Shown here: one piece after another, positions 1 through 12,545 of the stretch
Layout of the letters: each line of letters starts with the position of its first letter
Position numbering within the stretch: position 1 is the first letter of the stretch
DNA from: Takashimella koratensis
Taxonomy: Eukaryota > Basidiomycota > Tremellomycetes > Trichosporonales > Tetragoniomycetaceae
Direction of reading: 5' to 3'
Length of the DNA stretch: 64,000 nucleotides
NCBI GenBank assembly: GCA_003116875.1
Contig: BCKT01000014.1
Location: 752,149 to 816,148, forward strand
Program-made: the position numbers and the translations under genes
The notes under the pieces: generated by a model
Database searches by the model: none
Told to the model about the DNA's origin: nothing
What the model saw: the letters and a program-made list of their open reading frames with translations, nothing else

Positions 1-112
1 CTTGAACTTTGCTTTCTGCGGGACGATGAGCGCGTGGATATAGGGACTGGGGAGATGGACGTACCACAAAGTCAGCCTTCTTGTCCTTGGCTTTCTTAGT
101 TGCTTTGGGCAT
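1..112 (-). CDS. IPI1: IPI1/TEX10-type pre-rRNA processing protein, 5' exons only (partial)
   Basis: Only the N-terminus lies in the window. Exon 1 (112-65) starts MPKATKKAKDKKADFV; a 49-nt GTACGT...GCAG intron (64-16) joins in phase to KAKFK at the left edge. The pattern of a lysine-rich start followed by KKxDFxKxKxK is how Ipi1/TEX10 proteins begin; these belong to the Rix1 complex (Rix1-Ipi1-Ipi3), which works with the Rea1/Mdn1 ATPase in pre-60S maturation in the nucleus. The start is the first ATG, with an in-phase intron after 16 codons. It is divergent from CDC50 across about 530 bp. The identification rests on about 21 residues, so another basic nucleolar protein is possible. Confidence 0.5.
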   Translation of the reverse strand, partial: MPKATKKAKDKKADFVVRPSPQSLYPRAHRPAESKVQ

Positions 113-646
113 GGTTGAGGTGGGTTGGAGAGGAGAGGAGAGGCAAGAGCAATCCGAGATTCAAGATTCAAAAGATTTCAGACGACCTCCACCCGAGCCA
201 AACAGGGGCGGAGAATAGGCACGCAACACGAACTCTCGGGGACCTCGGTGTCTCCTGCGTGCCTATCTTGTGTCTACCAGCCTGCGTGTGCCTTCATAGC
301 CTCCTGCCTCCTCCTCGGTCCCGTGTATGTGTGTGTGTGTGTGTGGTCATTCGGCCAAGCCTTTTGGTGTTCTTTGCAACCTGCCGACGCGCATCGCATC
401 ACATATTTGTTTGTCCATATCCACATCCACCCCCATCCATCACCTCTTCACTGCATCCACCCCACCCCGTTTGCCCCTGCCCACTCGGCCCTTCGCATCC
501 GACACGGCCGTCTCGTATCGGCGCGTACAATTGACCGACGGACATAGCGACGGTGTCCAACGTTTGACCGCCTGACCAAGACTGCGAATTCCTGGCATTG
601 CATTTTTTACTCGCCCTCGACCACCTTTCGTCCCATCTTACACAAC
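113..646. promoter_or_regulatory. Divergent intergenic region IPI1 / CDC50
   Basis: About 530 bp between two divergent start codons, so it should hold both promoters. It is pyrimidine-rich towards CDC50 (420-500), as is usual before basidiomycete start codons, and has a short GT repeat at 328-345. I see no RNA gene. Small ORFs here look like noise. Confidence 0.5.
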
Positions 647-2320
647 ATGCCTCTCTTCAACCGAAAAGCCAAGAAGGAGGAGGCAACCGAGCCCGAGCCG
701 ACCCAGAAGGAGAAGGTCAAGTTTTCCAAGCGACCAGCGAGTGAGTAGTGTCTCCCTCACCGTAGCATTCTTTCAATACTTTCTCTGTCCTCGCCTCAAC
801 CCGTCCCGGACCACCGCTCACACTCGCAGACACCGCATTCAAGCAGCAGCGTCTCAAGGCATGGCAGCCCATCCTTACGCCCAAGGCCGTCCTCCCTACG
901 CTCTTCCTCATCGGTGTCATTTTTGCGCCCATTGGCGCGCTCATCGTCTGGGGCAGCGGGAAAGTGACTACCATTACTCTTGATTACACCCAATGTGACG
1001 CATCGGCCCCAACCGATGGCTCGTTTGCCGCCATGCCCAGTGGTAGCTACAGCTGTGAGTTGGGCACAACGCTGCGTCTGTGTCCATGCTGACTCGCTGT
1101 AGACGCCCTGGCCACCTCCTCGTCCGTTTCCGCCTCTTCCATCGCCGCACCCACATGGTCCTTCGACAACAGCACCTCTCGCGCTGTCGGCCAGCAGGCC
1201 CGCTGCCAGATCCAGTTCAACGTTCCATACGACATGGGTGAGTGCCCAAGCTGTCGCGAGTACACGAACCAGACTGACCCCCGTAGGCCCGGGCGTCTTC
1301 CTCTACTACAAGCTCACCAACTAGTATGCGATCACTTTCATCGTGGCCTATGCTAATCCGCGCAGCTACCAGAACCACCGCCGTTACGTCCAGAGCTTTG
1401 ATACCGACCAGCTCCTGGGCAAATTCCGATCTGCGTGAGTCTACCCACAGACGCACCGGCTCACACCCCAGGTCCAACCTTGACAGCGGCAACTGCAAGC
1501 CGATCACATCGAACAATGGCTTGCCTTATTACCCTTGCGGCCTGGTTGCGAACAGCGTGTTCAATGGTGAGTAAGAATTGTACCATCAATACTGACTCGC
1601 AGACACGTTCCCGTCCGTCAACCTCATCAAAAACGCTGGTGAGTAACATACAACACTAGTGTCAATCATTGACTCCTCTCAGGCGGCTCGTCTTTGAACC
1701 AGACGTATAACTTTACCGAGTCCGGTATCGCGTGGAGCGGAATCGCGAAGAACTACGTCACCTCCCCGGGCTACGCGTCGCCCACTGACGTGCTGCCGCC
1801 CCCCAACTGGGCTCTCCGATACCCCAACGGTTATGCAGACACGGGCTTCCCGAATCTGCGTGACGACGAACACTTCCAAATCTGGATGCGTGTCGCCGCG
1901 CTCCCTACCTTCAGGAAGCTGTGGGCGCGCAACGACAACGAGGTCATGGCGCAGGGGACGTACCAGGTGACCGCGTACATGAGTGAGTCGGGCGTGATTT
2001 GGGCTTCTGGCTGGATACCAACACTGACTTCTACAGATTACCCCGTCAAGCAGTTCTCGGGCACCAAGTCGATCGTCATCTCCACCGTTTCGTGGATTGG
2101 CGGCAAACAGCCCTTCCTCGGTTGGGCGTACATCGCGGCAGCTATCCTCTGCGTCGTCCTTGCGCTCGCTGGGCTCGTTCGACACCTTGTCAAGCCGAGG
2201 AAGCTAGGCGATATGAGCTGTGAGTGGGCCTCGACCAATGACTGTTGGCTGTTTCACGTCTTGGACCGCCTCACTGACAACGTCACAGTGCTCTCATGGA
2301 ACCAGCCCCAGGCTCAGTAA
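647..2320 (+). CDS. CDC50: CDC50/LEM3 family P4-ATPase (flippase) subunit
   Basis: Non-catalytic beta subunit of P4-ATPase lipid flippases, needed for their ER exit and for aminophospholipid transport at Golgi/endosome/plasma membrane. Exon 1 (647-740) ends RPA and splices to NTAFKQQRLKAWQP, the family's hallmark cytosolic motif just before TM1 (ILTPKAVLPTLFLIGVIFAP). The lumenal domain includes FLYYKLTNYYQNHRRYV-type residues and several N-x-S/T sites (e.g. NQTYNFT). The second membrane segment is near 2128-2190 (AYIAAAILCVVLALAG), followed by a short cytosolic tail ending QPQAQ and TAA at 2318-2320. At least seven short GT-AG introns split the gene. Two TM segments with a large glycosylated loop match the family topology. 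Confidence 0.93.
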
Positions 2321-2463
2321 ACCGTCAAGTAGAAACCAATGGAAGCCTACGATGGATGTATGCTATCGGCGCTGTTTAGATCTCAACCCTCTTTTTTCTG
2401 CCTTTCCAGTTTTTAGCTGTCTCACTGTCTCTGACATGTTATGCAATTGATACGATACAATAT

Positions 2464-2464
2464 G

Positions 2465-2534
<70 letters not shown>

Positions 2535-2609
2535 NNNNNNNNNNNNNNNNNNNNNNNNNNNNNNNNNNNNNNNNNNNNNNNNNNNNNNNNNNNNNNNNNN
2601 NNNNNNNNN

Positions 2610-2647
<38 letters not shown>
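2464..2647. repeat. (GT)n microsatellite with a 75-base assembly gap
   Basis: GT repeat on both sides of a run of N at 2535-2609. It lies between the convergent CDC50 and JmjC genes, just past the CDC50 stop. The true repeat length is unknown; the 75 N may be an estimated or arbitrary gap. Reading frames through it (Cys-Val or Thr-His repeats) are not genes. Confidence 0.95.
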
Positions 2648-2648
<1 letters not shown>

Positions 2649-2720
2649 CCCTCTCAGACATGCGCTCTCCTCTCTTTCTACGTCCAACGTTCTCAAAACC
2701 CCTACACCCCCCTGCAAGTC

Positions 2721-5032
2721 CTAATACCACATCGACACGCTCCAACCGGGTCCATCCCCCTCACCACGCATCGAATGCCACCAACCTGGAGGGAAGAGCA
2801 GTACGTCACCTGGCTCGAGGACGGTCTCGAGGCTGTGTGGGTAGACATGTTTGAAGAAGAGCGGGAACCTAGTTGTCAATGCGTTGACGTCTCGCTTGTT
2901 GTCGCCTTTGCCGTGTACGTCACCACCTTCACCGCCACCGTCATCTCCTCCGTCACCTCGATTCTCGGCTCCTGCTTCCTCTCTGTTCACGCGAAACACG
3001 GGTACAGTCGACGTATTTGTCATGTACTCTGTGAGATTCGCCGCGTCCGCCTCGGCACCGCCTGTCGTCCCGTTCGAACCATAAGCGTACATGTGCGGCC
3101 CAGCCGAGGGGGGCGCGAGCCAGACTCGTTTCTGACCTAGAACTTGGACGTAGCAGTTGTAATATGGGTCCTGGGGTATCTCAGTGTTGCCCTTGTGCTG
3201 GTTAATCATCTCCGTATTCCTTTCCCGCTGCAAGGTGGTCTACCCTGCGCATCTCTCTCCCACCCCTCAGGTGCTCCCACTCGTAGTCGCTACCGTCGCT
3301 CGCGTTCGCGCAGCTCGGGACTCACTGTGTGTGGGGGACTAGTCACAGCGCCCCCTCCAGGTCCTATCCAGACATTGATATCAGGCCCACCTCCACTCGT
3401 CACTGGCGGTTTGTAACTAGGCATATCGACAGGTGCCGGCGGTTCCGACCATACGTAGTCGGGGAGTGAGAAATCGGGTAAGAGTTGGGGGAATTGGTTG
3501 AAGAGTTGGTATTGCGCCAAGTACATCGGGGTCGGATGGGAAGGGTCGGTGGTATCGGTATCGGTGTCATCGTCGTTGTCGTCCTCGATGTCATGGCCGT
3601 CTTTTCCTTCGTCACCGACGTCAATACCGTTGCCGCCGTTTTCATCACCATCTTCGTGCCCACCACCACCATCTTCCCCATCCTCATTCCCATCACCCAC
3701 ATTGCCCGCGTCAACCTCGTCCACGTCAAACCCAGCCTCCTTCAAAAACCTTCTAAACCCCACGATTCTCTGCGTCCACTTGACTTCATCATAACTTCCG
3801 CCTACTTCAACGGGAACTTTCCTCCCTTCTCCTACTCTATCCAATAACGACTCTCCGTCTGCCCAGGCGTGTATCGCGTCCCATGCGGGGGTTGGAGCGG
3901 AGGTGGAGCTGGCGTAGCTGCGGAGGACGAGAGGGTGGGAGAGGTGGGTGGAGAGGTAGGTTTCGAGGGAAGGGTAGAGGAAGGTGCTGGAGACGGCGGT
4001 GGGTGCGCAGGTGAGGAACGAGGAGGGAGAAGTGAAAGTAGAGGTGGTCGGTGAGAGTTCAGGAGACGCAGAGAGGCGCTTCCGTTTGAACCCTCGGTGA
4101 TCTGGGACCTGTAAGCCCACCTTGGGGCATGACAGCCTGGGCAGGCCTATCCGCTGAACGTGCTTGATCAGGCTCAACACCCAATCCCTTCTTCTTTCCC
4201 CGATCGCACCAGCGACGATGATACACCGATCGAGTCGATCCACTATCGTTTCCCATTCGGCTCGAGTCCGCTCTCTCCCCTCCCTTTTTTGTCCTCCTCC
4301 CTCGCCCTCTTCCTTATATCTATCTGGAGACGCCGCGGTCCCAGATTCCGCTCCGTCCACTCCGGCCTCCCCGTCCGCCCCGCTCACCGAGTCCAGCAAG
4401 TCCAGCACGTCCAGTACCGTGAGGAGGACCGCAGTGTCCGTGAGGACACGTAACCACCGCCTATCGACAAGGTAGAAAGGGACAGCGTTAATCTGCTGGT
4501 TCGCGAGGCTAGAGAGGGTGCGGAGCGAATAGCCAAGTCGGACGGAATCGAGGGGTAAGGCGGGAACGGTATGTCCAGAGTCGGTGTTGGCTGATGTGAG
4601 AGGGGCTGTGGGTACAGCATCGAGCGAGGGTGTCCCATTCAGACGCGTGGATTCAGAGCTTGCCATATGGGTGTACAGAGCCTGAATGGTCGATCGGAGC
4701 AGGGTAGATACAACAGGCTGTTCCATCCAGTTCGCGAGATCCGAGCTACCTTTGAATCCCATATCCACACCCGTCAGCGAACGAATCCAAGAATCATTGA
4801 GAACTGTAGTCATGAACGTACCTGTAACCCCGGTGTCCTTATCAGCTCCAGTCCACTCATCGTTGAACTGGCAGATGATCCGTTCGCACAATCTTCCAAG
4901 AGTCTCTTGTACACCTCCCCCACATTCGTTTGCCTGAACCTGATGCTCGTCGACGATCCCATCGTCAGCTGACTCGAAACTACCGTCCAGGCAATCGTCC
5001 ATGTCCACGCCGTCGTCGTCGGGTGAAGACAT
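2721..5032 (-). CDS. JmjC (cupin) domain protein, JMJD5/KDM8-like
   Basis: Probable Fe(II)/2-oxoglutarate-dependent hydroxylase. Exon 1 (5032-3326) begins MSSPDDDGVDMDD and holds a long N-terminal region with an acidic, Asp/Gly-rich linker before the catalytic part. YLAQYQLFNQFPQL, DFSLPDYVW and INVWIGP are typical of the JMJD5/TYW5-type JmjC fold. Exon 1 ends SPPHT at a GTGAGT donor (3320-3325); the next exon starts at 3170 with DPYYNCYVQVLGQKRVWL. Splicing therefore restores the HxD iron pair (HTD). The distal iron histidine is in PPGWWHSM near the C-terminus. A Gly/Asp/Glu-rich insertion lies between the two metal half-sites. Stop TAG at 2721-2723. An in-frame ATG further upstream (5248) gives a less likely start. 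Substrate (histone, ribosomal protein or tRNA) cannot be told from sequence. Confidence 0.82.
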
Positions 5033-5310
5033 GGTTGAGCGAGACCAGCATAAGCTCGGTTGAATGCTCAGCTGCCGATTGAGGATGGTCGTACTAAGTT
5101 GGACCAATGATGGAAAATGATGAAACGGTGAAACTTGAAATTCAACATTGCCTCGTTTCATCTTCTGACATCCATTCATAGTCAAGCCAAAACCAGAGTG
5201 AGAGTCGGAGGCAATTCGACAAAACTTGCCAATGCCCATGCCATGCATACGCCAAGGTATATAGTTGCTACATGTTCCTCTACCTCATTCCCCACTCGCG
5301 CTCTTGACAT

Positions 5311-8300
5311 TTACGCACCAAACAGCCGAAGGATGAGGTACAGCGTGGAGAAGATGAACCTGAACGCTGCCATACCAGCGACAAAGACTGCGATGGGGAG
5401 AGCACATAGAAACGATCTTGTCAGCGTCACGCTCCCAGCCGACTCTCTCGTTTTGGCCAGGTCGTCTAGCTAGAGCCCACGCTACTTACCTAGAATCACA
5501 AGCATGTAGATGCCTGTTCGTGTCTCTCCTGATCCGGAGAACGTCTCGCTCGCATCCGACCCGGCGAGGATTACGCTTGCAAGCAGCGCATTGGACAATG
5601 ACCACAAGAGCAGAAGCTAGACGAATCATCAGTACCATTTCTACGCTCACAACAACATTCTCCTTGTCTAGCTACTCACATTCGTCCTGAAATTTGCCTG
5701 TATCGAGTCAGCTCATCCTTCGCCCAAACTCACATAAACATCCTTCTGCTTTTGTTCCGTCGCCTCTGGTTTTGCCGGCATCTCATCCGCGTCCACTCGT
5801 GCCCTCTTGAGCCGGATATTATCCAGTGCATCTTGGTATGCGATATCGATATCTTGCTGGGCAGAGACGAGAGCGACTTCGACATCTTTCCCAACTCCTT
5901 GGATCGCACCGAGGTCCGCGGCGGGAATGGTATCGGACCCCTTGGTGCCCCATGACAGGTCGTGTCTGAGAGTGTTAGCCGAGGGCGTGAAAGAGATGAG
6001 ACAGGGCTTGGCTTACAAGTTGGAGTAGGCGTAAATGTTGAGCTGATAGGTAGTATATGGTCAGTACTTGCCCGAGAGTGTAGATCAGTACCCAGTACCC
6101 ACGACATTGATATAAGCTAAGGAGTGGTTAGCAACGTTCTCCCACCTCTAGAATTGACGTACTCGGAGAGAACAGAATATACTGCGCAAAACAAGTAACC
6201 AAATGCCTGTGGTTTGTCAGCTCGTCTCTAGCCTCAACTCACCAAGGATCTAGCGCGAGAAGACTTGAAGCCACAAACGATCCGTAGGTCGACAAGAGGG
6301 AAACGACCATTCTTGCGAATATCGGAGAATCGATGTTCTTGATTGCCTGGATGACACAGAGGGCTGCGCAGACCAGCATGCTAAACTGTGAGTTGAGGGG
6401 TGCAAGGGGGTTCTTACTATGTGGTCAAGAGGGCGAAGAAGTAGATTGCTAGTTTGTACTTCCATGGCGAGCTGGGGTCAGTGGGGTTCCAGAGTGCGGC
6501 TCACCCTTGAGGCCTGTTACCCATGGCGAATATAAAGCACGCAACGACAGCAGCCACGTATCCATACTATCATCAGCAAGTTTCAATACCTTTCCCTACC
6601 TGAGCGACTGAGTTGAGTATATTGATATGTGGGATATTAAACACGGTACTCTCCAGCGCGCTCGTCAAAATCACCTAGAGTCAGTGTCCGCCAATCCCAC
6701 CGGACCCACAAAGAAAATGTAAAAATTGGCGAGTGAGAACCATGTGAAAAGCAAGTTGAGCGCGTTGTAGATGAATTCAATAGTCAACACCATCTTGCGA
6801 ATAAACGAGTGGTCTGTCCTCCACAGTTGCACCGCGTGCATAAGCGCGTATACCTGGGGTCAGTGGTGTCCCTCTATGCATTCCTACCGCTGCGAAGAAC
6901 GACCCATTTAGCCATCTGGGATCAGCTTTGCCCCACTTCGTACTCACCTTCTGCGCTGCCCGATGAACTCGGGAATCGTCTCTGGGCAATCCGTTTCGCC
7001 CACCGCCGACTTGACATATTTCAACACCCAGCTAGCTTTCGGTTTCGCCCTGGCGTCAGCGGCGAGTCTAGAGCAGCCACCTACGTAATCTCGAAACACA
7101 AGATACGGTCCTCGGCGAGATACATATTGGCCGTGAACGTGTCTGCTTTACCGGTGTGAAGCTCTTCGCCCTGGAAGTAGGAGGCCAAAGGTCCCTTGCC
7201 ATTGGCGTCGTTTTGTAGTGCAATCCACTGGTCGTCAGAGGGTTCAAGGAGACGACTCACTCGATACGCCGAGAAGGCACCGGGTAGGACGGAGATGTAG
7301 CCAAATACAGATTCCATAGGCTGGGGTCAGCTCGAGCCGTCATCACCACCTACCTTGTCGAGGATGTTGGACATTTTGTACTCGAAGCATTGAGCGGCGA
7401 CTGACGTCAGCTGAGAGGATGTCACGACTTACCCAGTGGGTTCAACAAACTCCTCCATGTCTTGCCCTTGAACGTGGCAATCTCGCCACAGGCACCACCA
7501 ACGTCCGAGTTGCGATCAAAGGCCTTCCACAGGTGGTAGAGCGATTTTGGGCCGGGAATAGTTCCCACGTCGAGCAGGATACAAACATTTGGCTGGGATC
7601 AGCACCGCCCTCGTGTCTCACTCACCTCGAGCAACGGGGCGAAAGCATTGAAGAACCAGCGATGCGAGTTGATCTTCTTTGCCTGACTGTCAGCAAGCTC
7701 ACCACCTCCACTCACGTTCTTCTCCTTGAGACAGAAGATAATTTGGACGGGGACGATTCCCTTGTCAGGGTACTTGAAGTGTAGGTTGGAGTCGAGTGCG
7801 AAGCTGGTCGTGTACTCAAACACGTGAGCTGTGACTGGTCTCCCCTTGACCGAGTTGGTCATTGCGCCTAGGATCAGTCACGCCCTCTCTTGCGCTCACC
7901 TTCTTGGAACACACCCAGCGCCGCCAAACAGTCGAGAACACGAGGGTTGACTTGCTTTCGCCCATCGGCGACGATGCACACCACCACCTTCTGCCACCCG
8001 TCCTTGCCCCAGACGCGCGAGTTCTTCCTCGCACACAGGTGGGCAATGTTCTTCATCACCCCGTAGAGAGTACGGCAGAAGAGCTCAGCATTCTCGTTGT
8101 ACATGGTGATGACGATGAACATTTCGGTTTGGCGAGGAGGGGTGTACATGTTCTGACGCAAGCGGAGACCAGAAGTTGCAAATCCGTCGGGGTCGGTAGT
8201 CACCGCCGTGTACCTAGAGTCAGTTCAGTAATAGGATCGGCTCACCTGGTGGTGGTCTGCTCTTGGACGCCCTTGATCGGAAGGCACGACACCAGTCGAG

Positions 8301-9327
8301 TCGGGATCGGCATATCGACCTGTCATTAGCGTCGTCTACATCCTTGACCCACCGCAAAGAAACCATTCGCATCGAGGGTGACTCTCTGCTTGATTCGTCT
8401 GTACCCTGCCGCATGGTGCTGTCGCCTATTCACTCGACCTGTCGGCGCTGGTCCAAAGTGCTGAGTATTAGACTGTCCCAGATCGCCCAAGTCGCCGGTA
8501 TCGAACCCGTATGCTGGATTCGACGGCGCCATCACCTGGTCGTACCCTTCTTCATCGACGTGGTTTTCAAATGGATCCTCCTGGTACGGGTGCTTCTCGA
8601 GTTCATCGTACCGCTCGTAGTCGCCCATTAGAGCTTTCTCGGGATCGTACGCGCCTTCATGGTGGAACGACGGTGGCTCGGGTGTGGGGGAGCGAGATCG
8701 TTGAGCCCGCGGATTGTTGTATGCGAATCGAACAGTATTGGATTGGACGAAACCGACCGCGAGGTCAGGGTGGTTTGGATCAGGAGGGAGGTGGTGGAAT
8801 GGCTGCGGCTGCGGTTGGTGATGAGGTTGGGGTTGGACGGGGAGCGGGGACAGCGCGCGATAGGTAGTGGGCGGGGAGAGGACATCGAGAGGTGGGCCGC
8901 CGTTTCCGGCTTGAACCTGGGCGAGAGCCGCTTCAAAGAAAGGTAGGCGGGAGGTGGGCGCCTGGTGTGAGGTGTAAGAGGCATGGTCGATTGTGGATGG
9001 CGGACCAGCGGAGACAGGGCGGAGGATGTCGCCAGAGGGCCCGTATCGCAAGTGGTTAACGGGCGTGGGCGAGTCGACACCTAGGTGTTGAGGGTGGTGG
9101 GCGTGGTGTTGGGAATGATGCGGGGCGTGAGATTGGCTGCTACCTGTCCACGGAGGGTCATAAGAGGGCGGCTGGTGCTGAATGTGAGGCTGCTGGAACT
9201 GGGGCGGGGGTTGCTGGAATTGCTGTTGTGGTTGCTGGAAGCCGCCAGGTGGGAGGTGGCCGGGCAAAGGTTGGAAGCCATGCAACGGTTGTGACGGAGT
9301 GCCCCCTCCTCGTCGTGACGACTGCAT
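5311..9327 (-). CDS. Chitin synthase (GT2 family, class I-III type)
   Basis: Polymerises UDP-GlcNAc into chitin at the plasma membrane. The N-terminal about 330 residues are cytosolic, Gln/Pro/His-rich and disordered ([14 protein letters not shown]...). The catalytic region follows: [104 protein letters not shown], and [11 protein letters not shown], whose QRR and WLNG halves are joined across a 32-nt intron (6947-6916). Several membrane helices follow in short exons (about 6800-5311). The last exon ends LILRLFGA and TAA (5313-5311). At least a dozen GT-AG introns, many of 32-33 nt. The start is the first ATG of the Gln-rich exon. Exact class not assigned. Confidence 0.92.
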
Positions 9328-9584
9328 GGTGGGTGAGTGGTGGTGAAAGTAGTAGTGGTGGTGGTGGTGGTGGTGGATGCGTTGTTTGTGCGAGACTAGT
9401 GCTGGTCGATGGATGAATGGTTAAAGTGTAAAGTGAGTTTGTTGACAAGACGCAGCCAAACAATGCAAAATCAGTCACGCGCAGGATCACGTGACTGGGG
9501 GGTTTCATGTTCCCACGGTGGGACCTAGCTTGCCCGATGAGCCCCGTTTCGTTTCTGGTTTCAGGACAGTCTGCGGTCAGTCGA

Positions 9585-11861
9585 ATGGACTCTCATCCTC
9601 ATCCGTCCAGACCACCACAGATCCTTCGCCGACAGCAGCAGCAGCAACCCAGACACTGGCTTAGGATGACATCTTCGGCGCCCGCTCCTCCAATGGTCTC
9701 AGGCACACCGTCACACCGCTTCGTGTTCCCTACCCCACACGCCTCCGTCGCAAGCTACGACGACTGGACGCCTCGCGGGGTGTACATGCACGGACCCACC
9801 CTCCTCCGTTCCGACACCCGCGACACCGCCAACCCAAGCGCTGACGCCAACGCCAACGCCGACGCAGCCAGCACCGACTCCTCTACCCTTCCTGTCCCAC
9901 TTCATCCATCTTACACCTTCGTCACCGTCGTAGGGTCTGATGACGCCAGCTCGAGCACCGCCAAGAGCGGTGTATCCAGGACCGACAAGGGGAGAGTCAA
10001 GTTAGAGGATTGTTGGAAGATTGGAGAAGAGGGATCTGGATGGCAAGAGCCCCCCGAGACCTATACGTCGAGTTACGATACGTGAGTCGACAGACAAAGA
10101 AAGAGATTGTTATGCTGATTGTAATAGGACGACACCACCATTCACTCGTCGTAGGTCATCCAAGTGATTTCCTGATGGATGATGTGATACTGGCTGATGC
10201 CTCTAGTCATCGACGCTTGCCGACAGTTCCTCTACTCACGACATAACAAGCTCGCGTACCAACGCAGCAAACTCTTGTTCGACCGGGTGAGCTGATTTCT
10301 GTTCCTACCCGCTCCCTTTCTCAAATCCTACTTCCCGTTCCCCTTTCCTGTTCTTGGACATCGCTTACCTCATGTTTAGATGAGGGATGTACTCGGGATC
10401 AAAGTCGACGTACTGGGTGGCCATTGGCCCGGTTCCGGCCCCAATGGCCAGGTATACGAAGCCTCAAACGCTGCTAAGCGAAACGGCTACCTACCAGGCT
10501 ACACCTTTGAGAACGAATCAAGCGGTGGATCCGGGGCACCCGCGTTTCCCGAGGTCTGTCCATTGCTCCGTCGTCCTGACGCTGCGGTGAGAGGGTTCCT
10601 CGCGCTGGCTCGGAAGGAGGCAGAAGCGATGTGGTAAGCAATACATCACCCAGACATGCTACCAAGTTGATAGCTGACACTAACAGGGACGTTGAGCCCG
10701 CCCTTGAGTTGACCCGTGAGTGATCGCACGCCATTTGCTGACGAGACAGGTATGACATCCGCCTTCCTCTCTTATATCGAGCACTACGAGATCTTTCCTG
10801 AAGACTACATTTGTATTCCATTTGCACGGGCGACGAGAATCGCACGATCGGCGGTCCAGAAGATCCGGGACGCCTCAGCGTTCGAGGACGAGTTGGATCG
10901 CGAAAAGGGTTGGAATGGGACGGCCTGGACGGTTTTTGGTGGGCAGTATGGGAAGAGAGAGACAATTTTCGAAGCTCAGGCTAGAGGTGATAGTGAGTCT
11001 GATGAGGTTCTAAGATTACTCTGGGGAGGAGTTGGACGGACGCTGATCCAATCAGACGAGGTCACAGGGTCGGTTTCGGCTGAAGGTAAGCTGACTGTAT
11101 GGCTCATCTGATATCAGATATCGCGGCAATCGAGGAATGGTGTTCCCCACTTGACGTCCGAACCGTCCGAGTTCTTCAATACACACCATTCCAAAGACGC
11201 AGAATCACATCCATCCTCCCGCCTCCTCCTCACGAGGCAGACGTCTCCCTGCCGGCATTCATGAAGACCTTCTACCGAGTCGGCACAGAGGCAGCACCGT
11301 GGACGGCTGAGGAGGGGTGGAAGCGCAACGCATGGTCTCCGCCGCGCAAGGAACGCGTCGTGCCTACTCCGGGCATGGAGTACGATGCAACCACTTACGG
11401 GGAAGCGTTTGAGCGAGAACCGCCGACGATGACAGGGGCTGGGGATGGGGCGGAGACTGCGCCGATGCCACCGAGCGAAGTCGTGCTCTGGGTAGATGAT
11501 GCAGGTCTCAAGCTGGATACCGAGGAAGGAAGGGAGAGGTTGGTTAATGTCGGATTGAGAGGGAGGTGGATTCAGATCGGCATACCGGGTGGACCGAACT
11601 GGTGGTTGTTCAAGCCTAAAGACTGTGAGTGGAGCTTGTTGAAGTGTAATGTTGAGACCAGAGAGAGGGTGAGGATGGGGAAAAGTGGCTGATGAAGAGT
11701 AGATGTACTTCCGGCATTCTGGAAGTCGTCGCCGGAAGAACTGGAGGAAGTTGCCCGTGATCCCAAGCCCAACTTCTCGGCACCTGATGCGGGAGCCTAA
11801 CGTGTTCTGGCTCAAGGGAGGCAGGGGGCATCGCAACGTCAATGTCGGAGGAGGAAAGTAG
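9585..11861 (+). CDS. Arb1-like protein (putative Argonaute siRNA chaperone subunit)
   Basis: Multi-exon gene divergent from chitin synthase. The N-terminus is low-complexity (Gln run, Ala/Asp/Asn repeats). The conserved-looking core includes FLYSRHNKLAYQRSKLLFDRM, AFLSYIEHYEIFPEDY, GTAWTVFGGQYGKRE, LVNVGLRGRWIQIGIPGG and PNWWLF. The order of an FLxYxxxxxxxPEdY segment followed by an xxxxxxxFGGxYg segment resembles my memory of fungal Arb1, which in fission yeast binds Argonaute with Arb2 and holds duplex siRNA. This is a tentative family call. Start is ambiguous: in-frame ATGs at 9507, 9585 and 9666; 9585 chosen because residues before it look unstructured and lie close to the CHS promoter. 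The last exon, after an intron near 11626-11700, ends NVGGGK and TAG at 11859-11861. Confidence 0.4.
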
Positions 11862-12545
11862 GGGAGGGTTCGAGTAATTGATTGACGCGCTGAAGGGCCC
11901 TGATCCGCCCCATACCAATCGATGATGAGCGATGAAGACGAGCAGAGATATTACGATTCCAGGGTGAATGATCCCATCATTCCCCCCAGTACCCCATTTC
12001 ACGATCACCATTTGTAAATGTACTGTAAATAAACCCATATGTCAATCCTCATCACCATTGTACAGTCTCAGCACTGGCCCACGCTGACTGCATTATCTAG
12101 CCTGAACACGCTGCATGACCGAAAAAAAGAAAACACTCGCATGTATAGATCCTATCCCCAACGCTTAGCGAGAAAAGAGGTGACCGAGAACCGAGAGAAT
12201 ACGAGAGAGGCGAGTCGAGTCGAGAGTCGTGTAGAGGAGAAGCTGAAAGACCGGGTCGTCGTGATGTGAAATACGTATGTTACTTTTGCGTAAGGAGCAA
12301 GGGGGTCGGGAGAGGGGGAGAAGGGGAGAGGGGAAGGGCAAGGGGGGAGGAGTAGAGGGATACAAAACAGCCTAGAACTGGATAGGGGAAAAGTCTACAA
12401 TGAATCTGTATAGGAAGGAGGTATAAACAAGGCACAGAGAAGTTAGAAGCTAGAAGACACAGAGAAAGGAGATGAGATCAACCTGGAGCAAGCGAACGAA
12501 ACCCAAAGCCAACCGAGACCGAGACCGATCACTAGATACCAAGAC
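11862..12545. other. Intergenic, convergent 3' ends
   Basis: About 680 bp between two convergent genes. It contains a purine-rich stretch (12290-12360, long runs of G and A) and short AT-rich segments that could serve as polyadenylation regions (e.g. AATAAA at 12027-12032). No gene supported. Confidence 0.5.

Noticed and set aside
2422..2854. Thr-His / Cys-Val repeat reading frames
   Set aside because: Simple translation of the GT microsatellite including the N gap.
4059..4256. Small frames inside the JmjC first exon
   Set aside because: Shadow frames of the long coding exon.
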